A stretch of 63,999 bases of DNA, taken from positions 1 through 63,999 of the forward strand of contig CAIPZV010000001.1 of the NCBI GenBank assembly GCA_903869595.1. The letters run 5' to 3'. The position numbers and the translations under genes were made by a program. This document shows positions 35,977 to 45,213 of the stretch, piece by piece (position 1 is the stretch's first letter; every line of letters begins with the position of its first letter). The stretch comes from an uncultured beta proteobacterium. Lineage in GTDB: Bacteria; Pseudomonadota; Gammaproteobacteria; Burkholderiales; Burkholderiaceae_C. A model generated the notes under the pieces. That model saw nothing but the letters and a program-made list of their open reading frames with translations, searched no databases and was not told the origin of the DNA.

Positions 35977-37428
35977 ATGAATCCCCCTGCGATAGTGCGC
36001 GGCCTATTGGCTGCTTGCCTGCTTATGCTGACGGCCTGCGGCCCTGCCACCAAGGTGGCGTCAGACCCCTATGACGCTTCCAAAATAGAGCTGAAATCAC
36101 CCCCAGCGACTTTGAGCGCCGCCCGTCACACCGGGCCGTTTTCAAAAGGCGATTCGCTCAATTTTGATGCCCAGCTCAAGCCGCTGGACCCTGCGCCTAT
36201 TAAATATGTACAACTAGATACCAGCCATAAATTGGTTGAAATCGCACCCGGCGTGAAGTTCAGTGCCTGGACTTTTGGCGACCAGGTACCCGGCCCTACG
36301 GTGCGGGCGCGGGTGGGCGACAAAATCCACTTCAGCATGACCAACCGCAGCGATGAAACCCTGCCCGCCATGTCGATGGTGGTAGCGCCCATGATGCATT
36401 CCATGGACTTCCATGCGGCCATGGTGTCGCCGCAGGACAAGTACCGGTCCATTGCGCCAGGCCAGACGATTGAGTTTGAATTCACTGCCAATTACCCCGG
36501 CATCTTTATGTACCACTGCGGTACGCCCATGATCTTGGAGCACATCGCTTCGGGCATGTATGGCGCTGTCATCGTCGAGCCCAAAGAAGGCTACCCCACC
36601 AAGGTGGACCATGAGTACCTGGTGATTCAGAGCGAGTTTTATGTCAAGCCCGACCCGGCCGGCCACAAGGTCGATGGCGCGCCGGTGTATGTGCTCGATC
36701 CAGTCCGCCTCAAGGCCGCACAACCCACCTATACCGTGTTCAACGGCGTGCATAACGGCATGGTGAAAAAGCCGCTGGTAGCCAAGCCCGGTGAGCGCGT
36801 GCGCTTGTTTGTGCTGAATGTGGGGCCGAGCAAAACCTCGAGTTTTCATGTGGTGGGAACCATTTTTGACCGCGTGTGGCTAGAGGGCAACCCGGACAAC
36901 CAGATGCGCGGCATGCAAACCGTGTTACTCGGTTCGAGTAACAGCGCCATCGTGGAGATGATGATTCCCGAGGCGGGCTCTTACATCATGGTGGACCACC
37001 ATTTCGCGAATGCCTCACAAGGTGCGATCGGGTTGATATCCACGCTAGCCCAGGCCAAACCGGCTGATCTGGAACACCACAATATGGAGGCCAGCAGCGC
37101 ACCGACCGACCCAAAAATCATGCAGGGAAAAATGGCTTTCGAAAGCAAATGCCTGGCCTGTCACTCGATTGGGCAGGGCAAGAAACTCGGCCCCGATCTG
37201 GCTGGTGTGACGCAACGGCGCAAAGATGATTGGTTAGCGCAGTGGCTGGCCGCACCTGAAAAGATGCTGCAAACCGACGCCACCGCCAAAGCCTTGCTCA
37301 AAGAGTTCAACAACATCCCCATGCCGAACCAAGGCTTGAGCAAGCCCGAGATCGCGCAATACATCGCCTACTTCCATTGGGCCGACAGCCAAAAGGCCGG
37401 TGCGGCCAAAGCGGAAAGCGCGCATTGA
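35977..37428 (+). CDS. nirK: Copper nitrite reductase NirK with C-terminal cytochrome c, lipoprotein
   Basis: NirK reduces nitrite to nitric oxide. The 483-residue precursor has a lipoprotein signal with LTAC and lipid-modified C21. All copper ligands are present: type 1 copper H141, C181, H189 and M194; type 2 copper H146, H180 and H341. Catalytic D144 and H291 are also there. A cytochrome c domain follows with heme site CLACH at 392-396 and a probable axial methionine in NNIPMPNQG. This three-domain layout is known in Ralstonia pickettii NirK, where the heme domain feeds electrons to the copper. The lipobox implies membrane anchoring. No nor, nos or nir accessory genes are nearby. Confidence 0.95.
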   Translation: MNPPAIVRGLLAACLLMLTACGPATKVASDPYDASKIELKSPPATLSAARHTGPFSKGDSLNFDAQLKPLDPAPIKYVQLDTSHKLVEIAPGVKFSAWTFGDQVPGPTVRARVGDKIHFSMTNRSDETLPAMSMVVAPMMHSMDFHAAMVSPQDKYRSIAPGQTIEFEFTANYPGIFMYHCGTPMILEHIASGMYGAVIVEPKEGYPTKVDHEYLVIQSEFYVKPDPAGHKVDGAPVYVLDPVRLKAAQPTYTVFNGVHNGMVKKPLVAKPGERVRLFVLNVGPSKTSSFHVVGTIFDRVWLEGNPDNQMRGMQTVLLGSSNSAIVEMMIPEAGSYIMVDHHFANASQGAIGLISTLAQAKPADLEHHNMEASSAPTDPKIMQGKMAFESKCLACHSIGQGKKLGPDLAGVTQRRKDDWLAQWLAAPEKMLQTDATAKALLKEFNNIPMPNQGLSKPEIAQYIAYFHWADSQKAGAAKAESAH

Positions 37429-37820
37429 GCTACGCATGTAGCCCCTGGCGCCGGGCCTTGCTGGCCAGCGCCTTGTGCACCATGCCGGTGCTGGGCATGG
37501 CTTGCGGGCACTGCCTGGAAGATCGGGTCGCCTCGGTCTATGACCATGCTTTGGTGGAGCAGGCCAAGCAACACCGGCAAACCATGATGTACCTGGTTTG
37601 GGACGGGCCGGTGGACCGCACCGCCGCCACGCGCCAGTGGCTGCTCAAGGCCATCGGTGCCGTCCAGGGCGTAGTGGGGCATAGCGTGCGCGTATCCATG
37701 GAGCCACCCACCATTGCCCTGGCCTACGACCCGCTGCGCACCCGCGCGGCCGATCTGGAAAAAGCCTTGCAAGGCAAACTAGCGGCCAGGGGGCTAACGG
37801 CCAGTTCGCTGCCCATGTAG
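37425..37820 (+). CDS. Small exported CxxC protein coupled to nirK
   Basis: The frame can start at TTG 37,425, overlapping the nirK stop as TTGA, giving 131 residues. A signal-like hydrophobic segment (about residues 8-27) is followed by ACGHCLEDRVASVYDH, which carries a CxxC pair. The later region has the rhythm of a heavy-metal-associated (HMA) fold, with alternating strands ending in a DLEKALQGKL helix. No family is recognised with certainty. Coupling to nirK suggests a periplasmic copper-delivery or redox role. The TTG start is an inference; an in-frame start inside nirK exists at 37,377. Confidence 0.6.
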   Translation: MSYACSPWRRALLASALCTMPVLGMACGHCLEDRVASVYDHALVEQAKQHRQTMMYLVWDGPVDRTAATRQWLLKAIGAVQGVVGHSVRVSMEPPTIALAYDPLRTRAADLEKALQGKLAARGLTASSLPM

Positions 37821-38150
37821 CGGGGCGCCTGCGGCTTTGCAGTCGCAAGCGAGCGCATTAGGACAGCATCCCGTCCACAGGGTCGGAGCCGGGGCTGGAG
37901 CTGGGGCTGGCACCAGGCCTTGGCCATGCGAGAAGCGCTACCATGGAGGCACAGGCCCTGTTCTTGCAGGAATGTCTGCACCGCCCGACTCCGTCATTGC
38001 GAACGCAGTGAAGCAATCCAGATGGCTATGGAACCCCGGGACGCCTAGATCGGCTGATCGCGTCCCTCCATCTGATGCGGGATGTATGCAGACCTTCAAG
38101 CATGGGTCATCCTTGTACCCTAACAAGCGTTTAAAAGCGCTGCTGCCACC
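37821..38150. other. 330-bp intergenic region with a G-rich stretch and a REP-like element
   Basis: No gene is supported here. A G-rich run of GGGGCTGG-type units lies near 37,887-37,914, and the REP-like element described separately occupies 37,992-38,020. The region separates the nirK pair from the questin-oxidase-like gene. Confidence 0.5.
37992..38020. repeat. REP-like dispersed repeat (CGTCATTGCGA...GAAGCAATCC type)
   Basis: The element starts CGTCATTGCGAACGCAG and ends TGAAGCAATCCA. This matches a widespread bacterial intergenic repeat whose typical form begins CGTCATTGCGAG and ends GAAGCAATCC. Its ends are partly complementary (ATTGC against GCAAT), so the transcript can fold. Only one copy was noticed in the window. 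Confidence 0.65.
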
Positions 38151-39137
38151 ATGCTGACTATTGAACTGCTCAACTCCTGCGCACAATTTGCCGCCTTTGA
38201 CCAAGCGGACCGATGCACGCTGCGCGCACCGGCTCTGTACGCCTTGGCGCGCATGAAAGCCAAAGCCAAGGATTTGACGGCCTTTGTGCAAACCTACGAC
38301 CCGCAACTGCAAGCTAGCCCTGCCTGGCAAGCCTGGCCCGCCGGTGAAGCATGGGGCTTTGCTTTGGGGCAGGCCCATGCCTGGCCGCAATACCGCGATA
38401 TGTTTTTTCAGTGGCTGGCCTATGAGGGTGCGGGGCGGGTCTTGCCACAGGCCTTGCCACGCTTGACCCTGTCATGCGGCGCGGCAGGCTTTGACGCTTT
38501 GCTGCGCACCGCCTATGCAGTGGAGTCGCGCCACCACCATGAACTGGCCGACGCCCTAGCCCTATGGGCCTGCTGCTGGCAAGCCCGCCCGCCGCTGCCC
38601 GACGCCCCTGCGGGCGCAGGAGGTGATGTGCTGAAAGTGCTGCGCCAACTGCCCCGCATCACCCACCACCATAGCGACTGGACGCAGGCCGTGCACCAAG
38701 CGGCCCATACACCTTCTTTGCTGCGCGCCGCAAGCGCCCTGCGCACCGGCCCGGACACCCTGGAGCAACTGGCCGGTCTGGCCGCCCAAGCCTATGCCTG
38801 CAGCGGCAATGCGGCCGCGCTAGCCTTGGTGACCAGTGCCGACGCCATGCGCCGCCTACTGCCCTGCGTGGATGAGCCGGACCTGGCGCTGCGCAGTTAT
38901 TGGCTGGACTTTGCCGCCACCGTGGCGGTAGCGGACCTGCAACTTGGCAAAGCGCCGACCGCCCTGCCCTGGCCCGAGCTGCTGCGCCAGGCCCGCACCA
39001 GCCGCGATGTACGTACTATCACCCTGGTGGACTGCTGCCACCATAGCGCCAAAGTCTATGGACGCGACGGTTGGTGGCAAAGCGCGGCGACGCGGGCAGT
39101 ACAAGCTGCTGCCGCTTGGGCGCCGTCAGGCTTCTAA
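38151..39137 (+). CDS. Questin oxidase-like (DUF4243) protein
   Basis: The 328-residue product has features of the questin oxidase-like family (DUF4243), Baeyer-Villiger-type enzymes in fungi but of unknown function in bacteria. Supporting stretches are FDALLRTAYAVESRHHHELADALALWA and the C-terminal histidine-containing LVDCCHHSAKVYG. No signal peptide or membrane segment is visible. It is alone between the nirK pair and yejA. The family call rests on pattern resemblance only. Confidence 0.55.
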   Translation: MLTIELLNSCAQFAAFDQADRCTLRAPALYALARMKAKAKDLTAFVQTYDPQLQASPAWQAWPAGEAWGFALGQAHAWPQYRDMFFQWLAYEGAGRVLPQALPRLTLSCGAAGFDALLRTAYAVESRHHHELADALALWACCWQARPPLPDAPAGAGGDVLKVLRQLPRITHHHSDWTQAVHQAAHTPSLLRAASALRTGPDTLEQLAGLAAQAYACSGNAAALALVTSADAMRRLLPCVDEPDLALRSYWLDFAATVAVADLQLGKAPTALPWPELLRQARTSRDVRTITLVDCCHHSAKVYGRDGWWQSAATRAVQAAAAWAPSGF

Positions 39138-39249
39138 TGTGGCTGTGATGCCAATGGGACCCGACCGGTTTTGATCACTTCGCGCTGCTTTAGCTTATAT
39201 TGTGGGTGCGTCACCCCACATTTTTAAATTTCGATTTGCACACCTTTAA

Positions 39250-41070
39250 ATGTCCGCTTACGCCCCGTCCATGCGAATCCTAGTGATTAGCATTTTTTTA
39301 CTTCTCGTGAGCCTACCCTGCTGGGCAGCCCACGGCTATGCGCTTTGGGGAGATCTCAAGTACCCAGAAAACTTCAGCCACTTCGACTATGTAAACCCCC
39401 AAGCCCCAAAGGGCGGTGAATTACGTATGGTCAGCGGTTTAAGGCTTTCGACTTTTGATAAGTTCAATCCATTCACCATCAAGGGAAGTGCGCCGGCCTA
39501 CATGGCCGACCTCATGTTCGATACCTTGCTGGCTCCCTCCCAAGACGAGACCGATTCCGCCTATGCGCTGCTGGCAAAAAACGTAGAGGCAGCGCCAGAC
39601 TTGCTTTCCGTGGTGTTCAAGCTGGATCCAGCCGCACGTTTTCATAACGGCGACCCCGTACTCGCTGCAGATGTGAAGTTCAGTTTTGACACTTATCTGG
39701 GGCCACATACCTCACCTGCCTTTAAAACCGTACTGACCGATCTGGCGGGGGTGGATGTCGTCGACGACCGTACCGTTCGATTCCGGTTTAGTCGCGCCAA
39801 CCGTGAAATGCCGCTCACGGTAGGCACGATGGCAATTTTCAGCCGCAATTGGGGTGTAGAAAATGGCAGGCCTAAATCCTTCGACAAAATAGTGATGGAT
39901 CACCCAATTGGCAGCGGGCCCTACAAAATCGGGCCTGTCAAGTTCGGCAAAGACATCACCTATGTGCGCGACCCCGGTTATTGGGCCAAAGATCTCAATG
40001 TACGCAAAGGCACTGCTAATTTTGACCGCGTCACGGTGAAAATTTATAAGGACAACACCGCAAAGCTTGAAGCGGTCAAGGCCGGTGAATTTGATCTGAT
40101 GCGGTTTTTCTCCGCAGGCGACTGGGCTCGCAGGGTGAACGGCAAGCGCTTTGACAGCGGCGAGTTGGTCAAGACCGAATTCAAGCACCGCCTGCCCACT
40201 GGCTTTCAAAGCTTTGTGTTCAACACCCGGCGTCCGCTATTTCAGGATGTACGGGTGCGCGAGGCCATTGGCCTGGCCCTGGACTACGAATGGATGAACC
40301 GCCAGATGTTTTATGGCGCCTATCAGCGCGTGGTCGGGCTGTTCGGCAATACCGACTGCCAGGCAACAGGCACGCCTTCTGTCGAAGAGTTGGCATTGCT
40401 GGAGCCCTGGCGCAAGCAAATTCCTGCTGCTAGCTTTGGCCCCATGGCCAAGCCGCCGCGCACCGACGGGGACGCGTCTTTGCGTGGCAATTTGCGCCGG
40501 GCCCTCGTCTTGCTGAAAGAAGCCGGCTGGGAAGTACGCGATGGCAAATTACGAAATGACAAGGGGGAAATCTTTCGCATTGAATTCCTCGATAGCAACG
40601 AAGGTTCCGCCAGGTTGACCGCGCCCTGGGTACGCAATCTGGAAAAAATAGGCATTGAAATGCGATTCAGGCCTGTTGACTTTTCCTTGTACCAGGAGAG
40701 GTTGCAGAAATTTCAATTTGACATGGTCTCCATTGCCTACGGGGGAACCAACAACCCGGGACAGGACTATGTGGATTTATTCGGCAGCAAAGCAGCTGAT
40801 ACCGAAGACTCTGGGAATTTAACCGGAATAAAAAATCCGGCCGTCGATTCCCTTCTGGAACGTTTAACCAGTGCAAAAACTAAAGGACAAATGTTAAATG
40901 CTTGCCGTGCGCTGGAGCGCGTGATCGCACACAGCCATATATTCGTCCCGGAATGGACTGCCGGTACGCATCGCATTGTGTACAGCGCCCGGCGCTTGGG
41001 ACTTCCTCCTAGCATGCCCCCCTATGCAGCCAATGAATTGTGGGCGGTACGAACTTGGTGGGCGAAATAA
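39250..41070 (+). CDS. yejA: YejA-type peptide-binding protein of an ABC importer
   Basis: The 606-residue product is a periplasmic solute-binding protein (SBP family 5). After a signal peptide (cleavage near PCWAAHG) it shows the YejA start HGYALWGDLKYPENFSHFDYVNPQAPKGGEL. The conserved HPIGSGPYKIGPVKFGKDITYVRDPGYW segment follows, then the C-terminal YAANELWAVRTWW. YejABEF imports oligopeptides and, in enterobacteria, microcin C. A second possible start lies at 39,271; neither has a clear binding site. It heads yejABEF. Confidence 0.93.
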   Translation: MSAYAPSMRILVISIFLLLVSLPCWAAHGYALWGDLKYPENFSHFDYVNPQAPKGGELRMVSGLRLSTFDKFNPFTIKGSAPAYMADLMFDTLLAPSQDETDSAYALLAKNVEAAPDLLSVVFKLDPAARFHNGDPVLAADVKFSFDTYLGPHTSPAFKTVLTDLAGVDVVDDRTVRFRFSRANREMPLTVGTMAIFSRNWGVENGRPKSFDKIVMDHPIGSGPYKIGPVKFGKDITYVRDPGYWAKDLNVRKGTANFDRVTVKIYKDNTAKLEAVKAGEFDLMRFFSAGDWARRVNGKRFDSGELVKTEFKHRLPTGFQSFVFNTRRPLFQDVRVREAIGLALDYEWMNRQMFYGAYQRVVGLFGNTDCQATGTPSVEELALLEPWRKQIPAASFGPMAKPPRTDGDASLRGNLRRALVLLKEAGWEVRDGKLRNDKGEIFRIEFLDSNEGSARLTAPWVRNLEKIGIEMRFRPVDFSLYQERLQKFQFDMVSIAYGGTNNPGQDYVDLFGSKAADTEDSGNLTGIKNPAVDSLLERLTSAKTKGQMLNACRALERVIAHSHIFVPEWTAGTHRIVYSARRLGLPPSMPPYAANELWAVRTWWAK

Positions 41071-41072
41071 CT

Positions 41073-42098
41073 ATGTTTCAATATATTTTTAAGCGCATTT
41101 TATTAATGATCCCCACGTTGCTGGGCGTGTTGTTGGTCACCTTTGCGGTAATTCAGTTTGTACCGGGCGGGCCGGTAGAGCAATACTTGGCAGAGGCCAA
41201 GGCGGGCGCTCCCGGGGGCGAAGGCGCTGGTATGTCATACCGTGGATCGCAAGGGGTTGATACCAAGCGCTTAGAGCAAATCAAAGCGCTCTACGGATTT
41301 GACAAACCACCGAGCGAGCGCTTTATTCAGATGATCGGGCAATTTGCGCGCTTTGATTTGGGTAAAAGTTTTTTCCAAAACAAGGATGTCAGTACCTTAA
41401 TTATTGAGAAGCTACCGGTATCGATCAGCCTGGGCCTCTGGACTTTTTTCATCAGCTACCTGGTGGCGGTGCCACTGGGTATCGCCAAAGCGGTGCGTGC
41501 CGGTACCCGGTTCGATATGCTCACGAGCGTGCTCGTCCTGCTCGGTTATGCGATACCCGGCTTTGTGTTGGGCGTGGTGTTGCTGGTTGTTTTCGGGGGG
41601 CAATTGCAATGGTTTCCGCTGCGTGGATTGACCTCCAGCAATTGGGAAGAATTAACTTGGGGCGCGCGTATCGTGGATTACCTTTGGCATATCGTGCTGC
41701 CTGTTACGTCCATGGTATTGGGCAGCTTTGCAGTGATCACCATGCTAACCAAAAACGCATTTCTAGAGGAAATTCGCAAGCAGTATGTAGTCACCGCACG
41801 CGCCAAAGGCCTGGCCGAGCGCCAGGTACTTTGGAAGCATGTCATGCGCAACGCATTGATTCCGATCGTGACGCATTTCCCGGCCGCCTTTGTGGGTGCG
41901 TTTTTTACCGGTTCACTGCTGATTGAAACCTTGTTTTCTCTTGATGGTCTGGGCTTACTCAGCTTTGAGAGCGTAATTCGGCGTGATTACCCGGTCGTAC
42001 TAGGTACTTTGTATCTTTTCACCCTGATCGGACTGGTGACCAAGTTAATTTCAGACCTTTGCTACGTGTGGGTGGACCCGCGCGTGCGCTTTGATTGA
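41073..42098 (+). CDS. yejB: YejB-type peptide ABC transporter permease
   Basis: The 341-residue product has the DppB/OppB permease layout with an N-terminal membrane segment (RILLMIPTLLGVLLVTFAVIQFVPGGP). The YejB-specific insert GMSYRGSQGVDTKRLEQIKALYGFDKP follows, then the cytoplasmic loop YVVTARAKGLAERQVLWKHVMRNA that docks on the ATPase. It starts at ATG 41,073, two bases after the yejA stop. It pairs with yejE. Confidence 0.93.
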   Translation: MFQYIFKRILLMIPTLLGVLLVTFAVIQFVPGGPVEQYLAEAKAGAPGGEGAGMSYRGSQGVDTKRLEQIKALYGFDKPPSERFIQMIGQFARFDLGKSFFQNKDVSTLIIEKLPVSISLGLWTFFISYLVAVPLGIAKAVRAGTRFDMLTSVLVLLGYAIPGFVLGVVLLVVFGGQLQWFPLRGLTSSNWEELTWGARIVDYLWHIVLPVTSMVLGSFAVITMLTKNAFLEEIRKQYVVTARAKGLAERQVLWKHVMRNALIPIVTHFPAAFVGAFFTGSLLIETLFSLDGLGLLSFESVIRRDYPVVLGTLYLFTLIGLVTKLISDLCYVWVDPRVRFD

Positions 42099-42129
42099 TC
42101 GGCAGGTGCGCCAAGTGAACCCAGCAGCC

Positions 42130-43194
42130 ATGCAAACCGCCACACTCAGCCTCTCGCCGGGGCGCCGCGCATGGTTGCGCTTTAAACGTAACAAAGTAGG
42201 CTACTGGAGCTTGCTTATTTTTTGCTGCATGGTGGCGCTAAGTTTGTGCGCTGAGTTGATCTCCAACGACCGCCCGCTCATCGTCCGCTACCAGGGGCAA
42301 ACCTATTTCCCGGTATTGCAGGAATACCCGGAAAAAACATTCGGAGGCGATTTCGATACACCTACTGATTATCTGGATCCTTTTATACGCCAGGCGCTTG
42401 CGAAAGAGGGTAACTGGGCGGTTTTCGCTCCCAACCCTTATGGTTACAAAACGCTCAATTATTTTGCGAAGGAACCGAATCCCTCCCGCCCCACCAAAGA
42501 CAATTTCTTGGGCACCGATGACCGTGGGCGCGACTTATTAGCCCAGCTGATTTACGGATTCCGGGTCAGTGTGCTTTTTGCGCTGGCACTGACGATCAGC
42601 GGGACCTTGTTGGGCGTCATCACCGGCGCGATACAAGGCTTTTTCGGGGGCCGCACCGACCTGGCATTTCAGCGTTTTATCGAAATTTGGGGATCGATGC
42701 CCGAGCTCTACTTGCTCATTATTTTTAGCGCCGTCTTTGCCCCCAGCATTGGGCTATTGCTGGTATTGCTGAGTTTGTTTGGCTGGATGGGGCTTTCGGA
42801 CTACGTACGCGCCGAGTTTTTGCGCAACCGTCAATTGGACTATGTGCGCGCTGCACGCGCCTTGGGTGTCGGTAACTGGCGCATCATTACCCGGCATGTT
42901 TTGCCCAATAGCATGACGCCCGTGGTCACCTTTTTACCGTTTCGCATGAGCGGTGCGATTTTGGCGCTGACGTCGCTGGACTTTCTCGGGCTGGGCGTAC
43001 CGCCAGGCACGCCGTCTTTAGGCGAGCTCTTGCTTCAAGGCAAAAACAGTATTGATGCTTGGTGGATATCGGTTTTCACTTTTTTGGTATTAGTGATCAC
43101 TTTATTGCTGCTGACCTTTATGGGTGATGCGCTGCGCGATGCGCTGGATCCGCGCAAGGCGGATCAAGACGCTCCTGCCGGAGGGCCGCAATGA
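42130..43194 (+). CDS. yejE: YejE-type peptide ABC transporter permease
   Basis: The 354-residue product begins SLSPGRRAWLRFKRNKVGYWSL like E. coli YejE. It has a large periplasmic loop with the SNDRPLIVRYQGQTYFP and NFLGTDDRGRDLLAQLIYGFR segments, and the permease loop YVRAARALGVGNWRIITRHVLPN. I use ATG 42,130, where similarity begins; a TTG at 42,091 would overlap yejB and add 13 residues. Its stop overlaps the yejF start by 4 bases. Confidence 0.9.
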   Translation: MQTATLSLSPGRRAWLRFKRNKVGYWSLLIFCCMVALSLCAELISNDRPLIVRYQGQTYFPVLQEYPEKTFGGDFDTPTDYLDPFIRQALAKEGNWAVFAPNPYGYKTLNYFAKEPNPSRPTKDNFLGTDDRGRDLLAQLIYGFRVSVLFALALTISGTLLGVITGAIQGFFGGRTDLAFQRFIEIWGSMPELYLLIIFSAVFAPSIGLLLVLLSLFGWMGLSDYVRAEFLRNRQLDYVRAARALGVGNWRIITRHVLPNSMTPVVTFLPFRMSGAILALTSLDFLGLGVPPGTPSLGELLLQGKNSIDAWWISVFTFLVLVITLLLLTFMGDALRDALDPRKADQDAPAGGPQ

Positions 43195-44786
43195 CACTGC
43201 TGAGCGTCTCCAATATGCGGGTCCACTTTGGCCCTAAAGAGGTCGTCAAAGGCGTAGATTTCTCCATTGCCCCCGGAGAAAAACTGGCGCTGGTGGGCGA
43301 GTCGGGCTCGGGCAAGACGGTTACCGCGCTTAGCCTCTTAGGCCTGCTGGGCAACGGGCGTTGCTCTGGCACCGCTAAATTCAATCGCGCCAGCGGAACA
43401 AAAGATCTTTTCTCGCTATCAGAAGAATCCATGTGCGCGGTCCGAGGGCAAGAAATTGCCATGATTTTCCAAGAGCCGATGACGGCCTTAAATCCGCTTT
43501 TTTCCATTGGCAATCAAATTGCCGAAGTAGTCCAACTCAAACTCGGCCTGAACGCAACACAAGCGGCGAAGGCGACGATCGAATTGCTAGAGAAAACCGG
43601 CATGCCGGAGCCAGCGCGCCGCGCCAATGCATTCCCGCACCAGCTGTCTGGCGGTCAGCGACAACGCGCCATGATCGCCATGGCCTTGGCCTGTAAACCG
43701 CGTCTGTTGCTTGCCGATGAACCGACCACCGCCTTAGACGTCTCCGTGCGAGCGCAAATTTTGGATTTACTCCAAGACCTACAGCGCGAAACCGGCATGG
43801 CGGTCTTGATGATTACCCACGACCTGAACTTGGTGCGCAAATTTGCCGATCGGGTAGCCGTGATGGAAAACGGCTATCTGGTGGAGTCTGGCAGTGTTGC
43901 TGAAGTGTTTGCGCATGCCCAGCACGCCTACACCCGCAAGCTGATTGACAGCACGCCCAGCCGAGACCCCCTGGAAGCGGCCGCCATTGCAGGCCCCGCT
44001 TTGCTGGAGGCCAAAGATGTGAAGGTGGATTACCCGGTGCCGCTACCAGGGTGGCGTGGGTGGTTTAAGAAAGGCAGTTTTACGGCGGTGCATCAGGCCA
44101 GTTTTTCGATTGGTATGGGGCGCACCTTGGGCGTCATTGGTGAATCCGGGTCAGGCAAGTCCAGCCTTGCGCTGGCAGTCCTGGGCTTGCATCCGCAGGG
44201 TGGGAAGATACGCTTTGATGGCCAAGGCTGGGGCAAAGATAAGTTGTCCGACCAGCGACTGCGCCGCTCCATGCAAGTAGTTTTTCAAGACCCATTTTCA
44301 TCACTCTCACCGCGCATGACGGTGGCTGAAATTGTGGGCGAAGGCCTGCTGGTACACCACACCGAATTAGGCCCTGCGCAGCGCCAGCAACGCGTGTTGC
44401 AAACACTGGCCGAGGTGGGCTTGACCGAGGCGCAGTTTCCCAACTTGCTGGCGCGCTACCCGCATGAGTTTTCCGGTGGGCAGCGCCAGCGCGTGGCGAT
44501 TGCGCGGGCCCTGATTGTCGATCCACGCTTGCTGGTACTCGATGAGCCCACCAGCGCGCTAGACGTGACGATTCAAAAACAGGTGCTGAGCTTGCTGCAG
44601 GGCTTGCAGCGCAATCGGGGCTTAAGTTACTTGCTGATTACCCACGATGTGGCGGTGATTCGGGCCATGGCCCATGATGTATTGGTGATGAAAGATGGAC
44701 AGGTGGTCGAAATGGGTGCCACCGACGCGGTGCTCAATGACTCGCAGCACCCCTACACCAAGACCTTGATCGCTGCCAGTGCTTGA
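43191..44786 (+). CDS. yejF: YejF-type dual ABC ATPase
   Basis: YejF carries both ATPase domains of the importer in one chain. The 531-residue product has two Walker A motifs (GESGSGKT and GESGSGKS), two [16 protein letters not shown] signatures, and two Walker B regions ([22 protein letters not shown]). Each half ends with the oligopeptide-type extension ([27 protein letters not shown]). The ATGA overlap with yejE shows coupling. A hairpin terminator follows at 44,855. Confidence 0.95.
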   Translation: MTLLSVSNMRVHFGPKEVVKGVDFSIAPGEKLALVGESGSGKTVTALSLLGLLGNGRCSGTAKFNRASGTKDLFSLSEESMCAVRGQEIAMIFQEPMTALNPLFSIGNQIAEVVQLKLGLNATQAAKATIELLEKTGMPEPARRANAFPHQLSGGQRQRAMIAMALACKPRLLLADEPTTALDVSVRAQILDLLQDLQRETGMAVLMITHDLNLVRKFADRVAVMENGYLVESGSVAEVFAHAQHAYTRKLIDSTPSRDPLEAAAIAGPALLEAKDVKVDYPVPLPGWRGWFKKGSFTAVHQASFSIGMGRTLGVIGESGSGKSSLALAVLGLHPQGGKIRFDGQGWGKDKLSDQRLRRSMQVVFQDPFSSLSPRMTVAEIVGEGLLVHHTELGPAQRQQRVLQTLAEVGLTEAQFPNLLARYPHEFSGGQRQRVAIARALIVDPRLLVLDEPTSALDVTIQKQVLSLLQGLQRNRGLSYLLITHDVAVIRAMAHDVLVMKDGQVVEMGATDAVLNDSQHPYTKTLIAASA

Positions 44787-44854
44787 ACCCTGCGGACGCA
44801 GGCTTTAACTGCGCCAACCGCTTATCGCATCCTCTGCGCGCTATAGCCAAAAAA

Positions 44855-44879
44855 ATGCCACCCGAAGGTGGCATTTTTG
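44855..44879. terminator. Bidirectional rho-independent terminator
   Basis: ATGCCACC (44,855-44,862), loop CGAA, and GGTGGCAT (44,867-44,874) form an 8-bp stem with a T run on the right and an A run on the left. It can end yejF transcription rightward and the CDGSH gene transcription leftward. Confidence 0.9.
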
Positions 44880-44891
44880 CTGGAGCAACAT

Positions 44892-45131
44892 TTAGGCCAG
44901 TGCTTTGTGCGCACCATCACACAAGGGCTTGGCAGCGCTGTGTTTGCAACCGCAAAAATACACCGTCTTGGTTTCTTCGGCGTGGTATTTCACCGGGATG
45001 AACGCGCTGCCTTTGTGCGAGCCGTCGCAAAATGGTTGCGACTTGCTTTGGCCGCAGGAGCACCAGTAATAGTCTTTACCCGCTTCGACGTTGCTGGCGT
45101 AGGGGGACTTTTGAGCGATATGGGGTTCCAT
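44892..45131 (-). CDS. CDGSH iron-sulfur domain protein
   Basis: The 79-residue product contains two CDGSH-type motifs: CSCGQSKSQPFCDGSHKG and CGCKHSAAKPLCDGAHK. Each supplies three cysteines and one histidine for a 2Fe-2S cluster, as in tandem bacterial CDGSH (MitoNEET-like) proteins. I start at ATG 45,131 because AAGGA lies upstream at a normal distance and similarity begins there. It ends close to the shared terminator. Redox or cluster-transfer function is a family-based expectation. Confidence 0.93.
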   Translation of the reverse strand: MEPHIAQKSPYASNVEAGKDYYWCSCGQSKSQPFCDGSHKGSAFIPVKYHAEETKTVYFCGCKHSAAKPLCDGAHKALA

Positions 45132-45213
45132 GGGGTTTTCCTTTTTATCTAACAATTTGCAACGATTGACGCCGCACTACCAGCACTGCTCAGCGCAGTT
45201 TTGGCCTGAGCGA

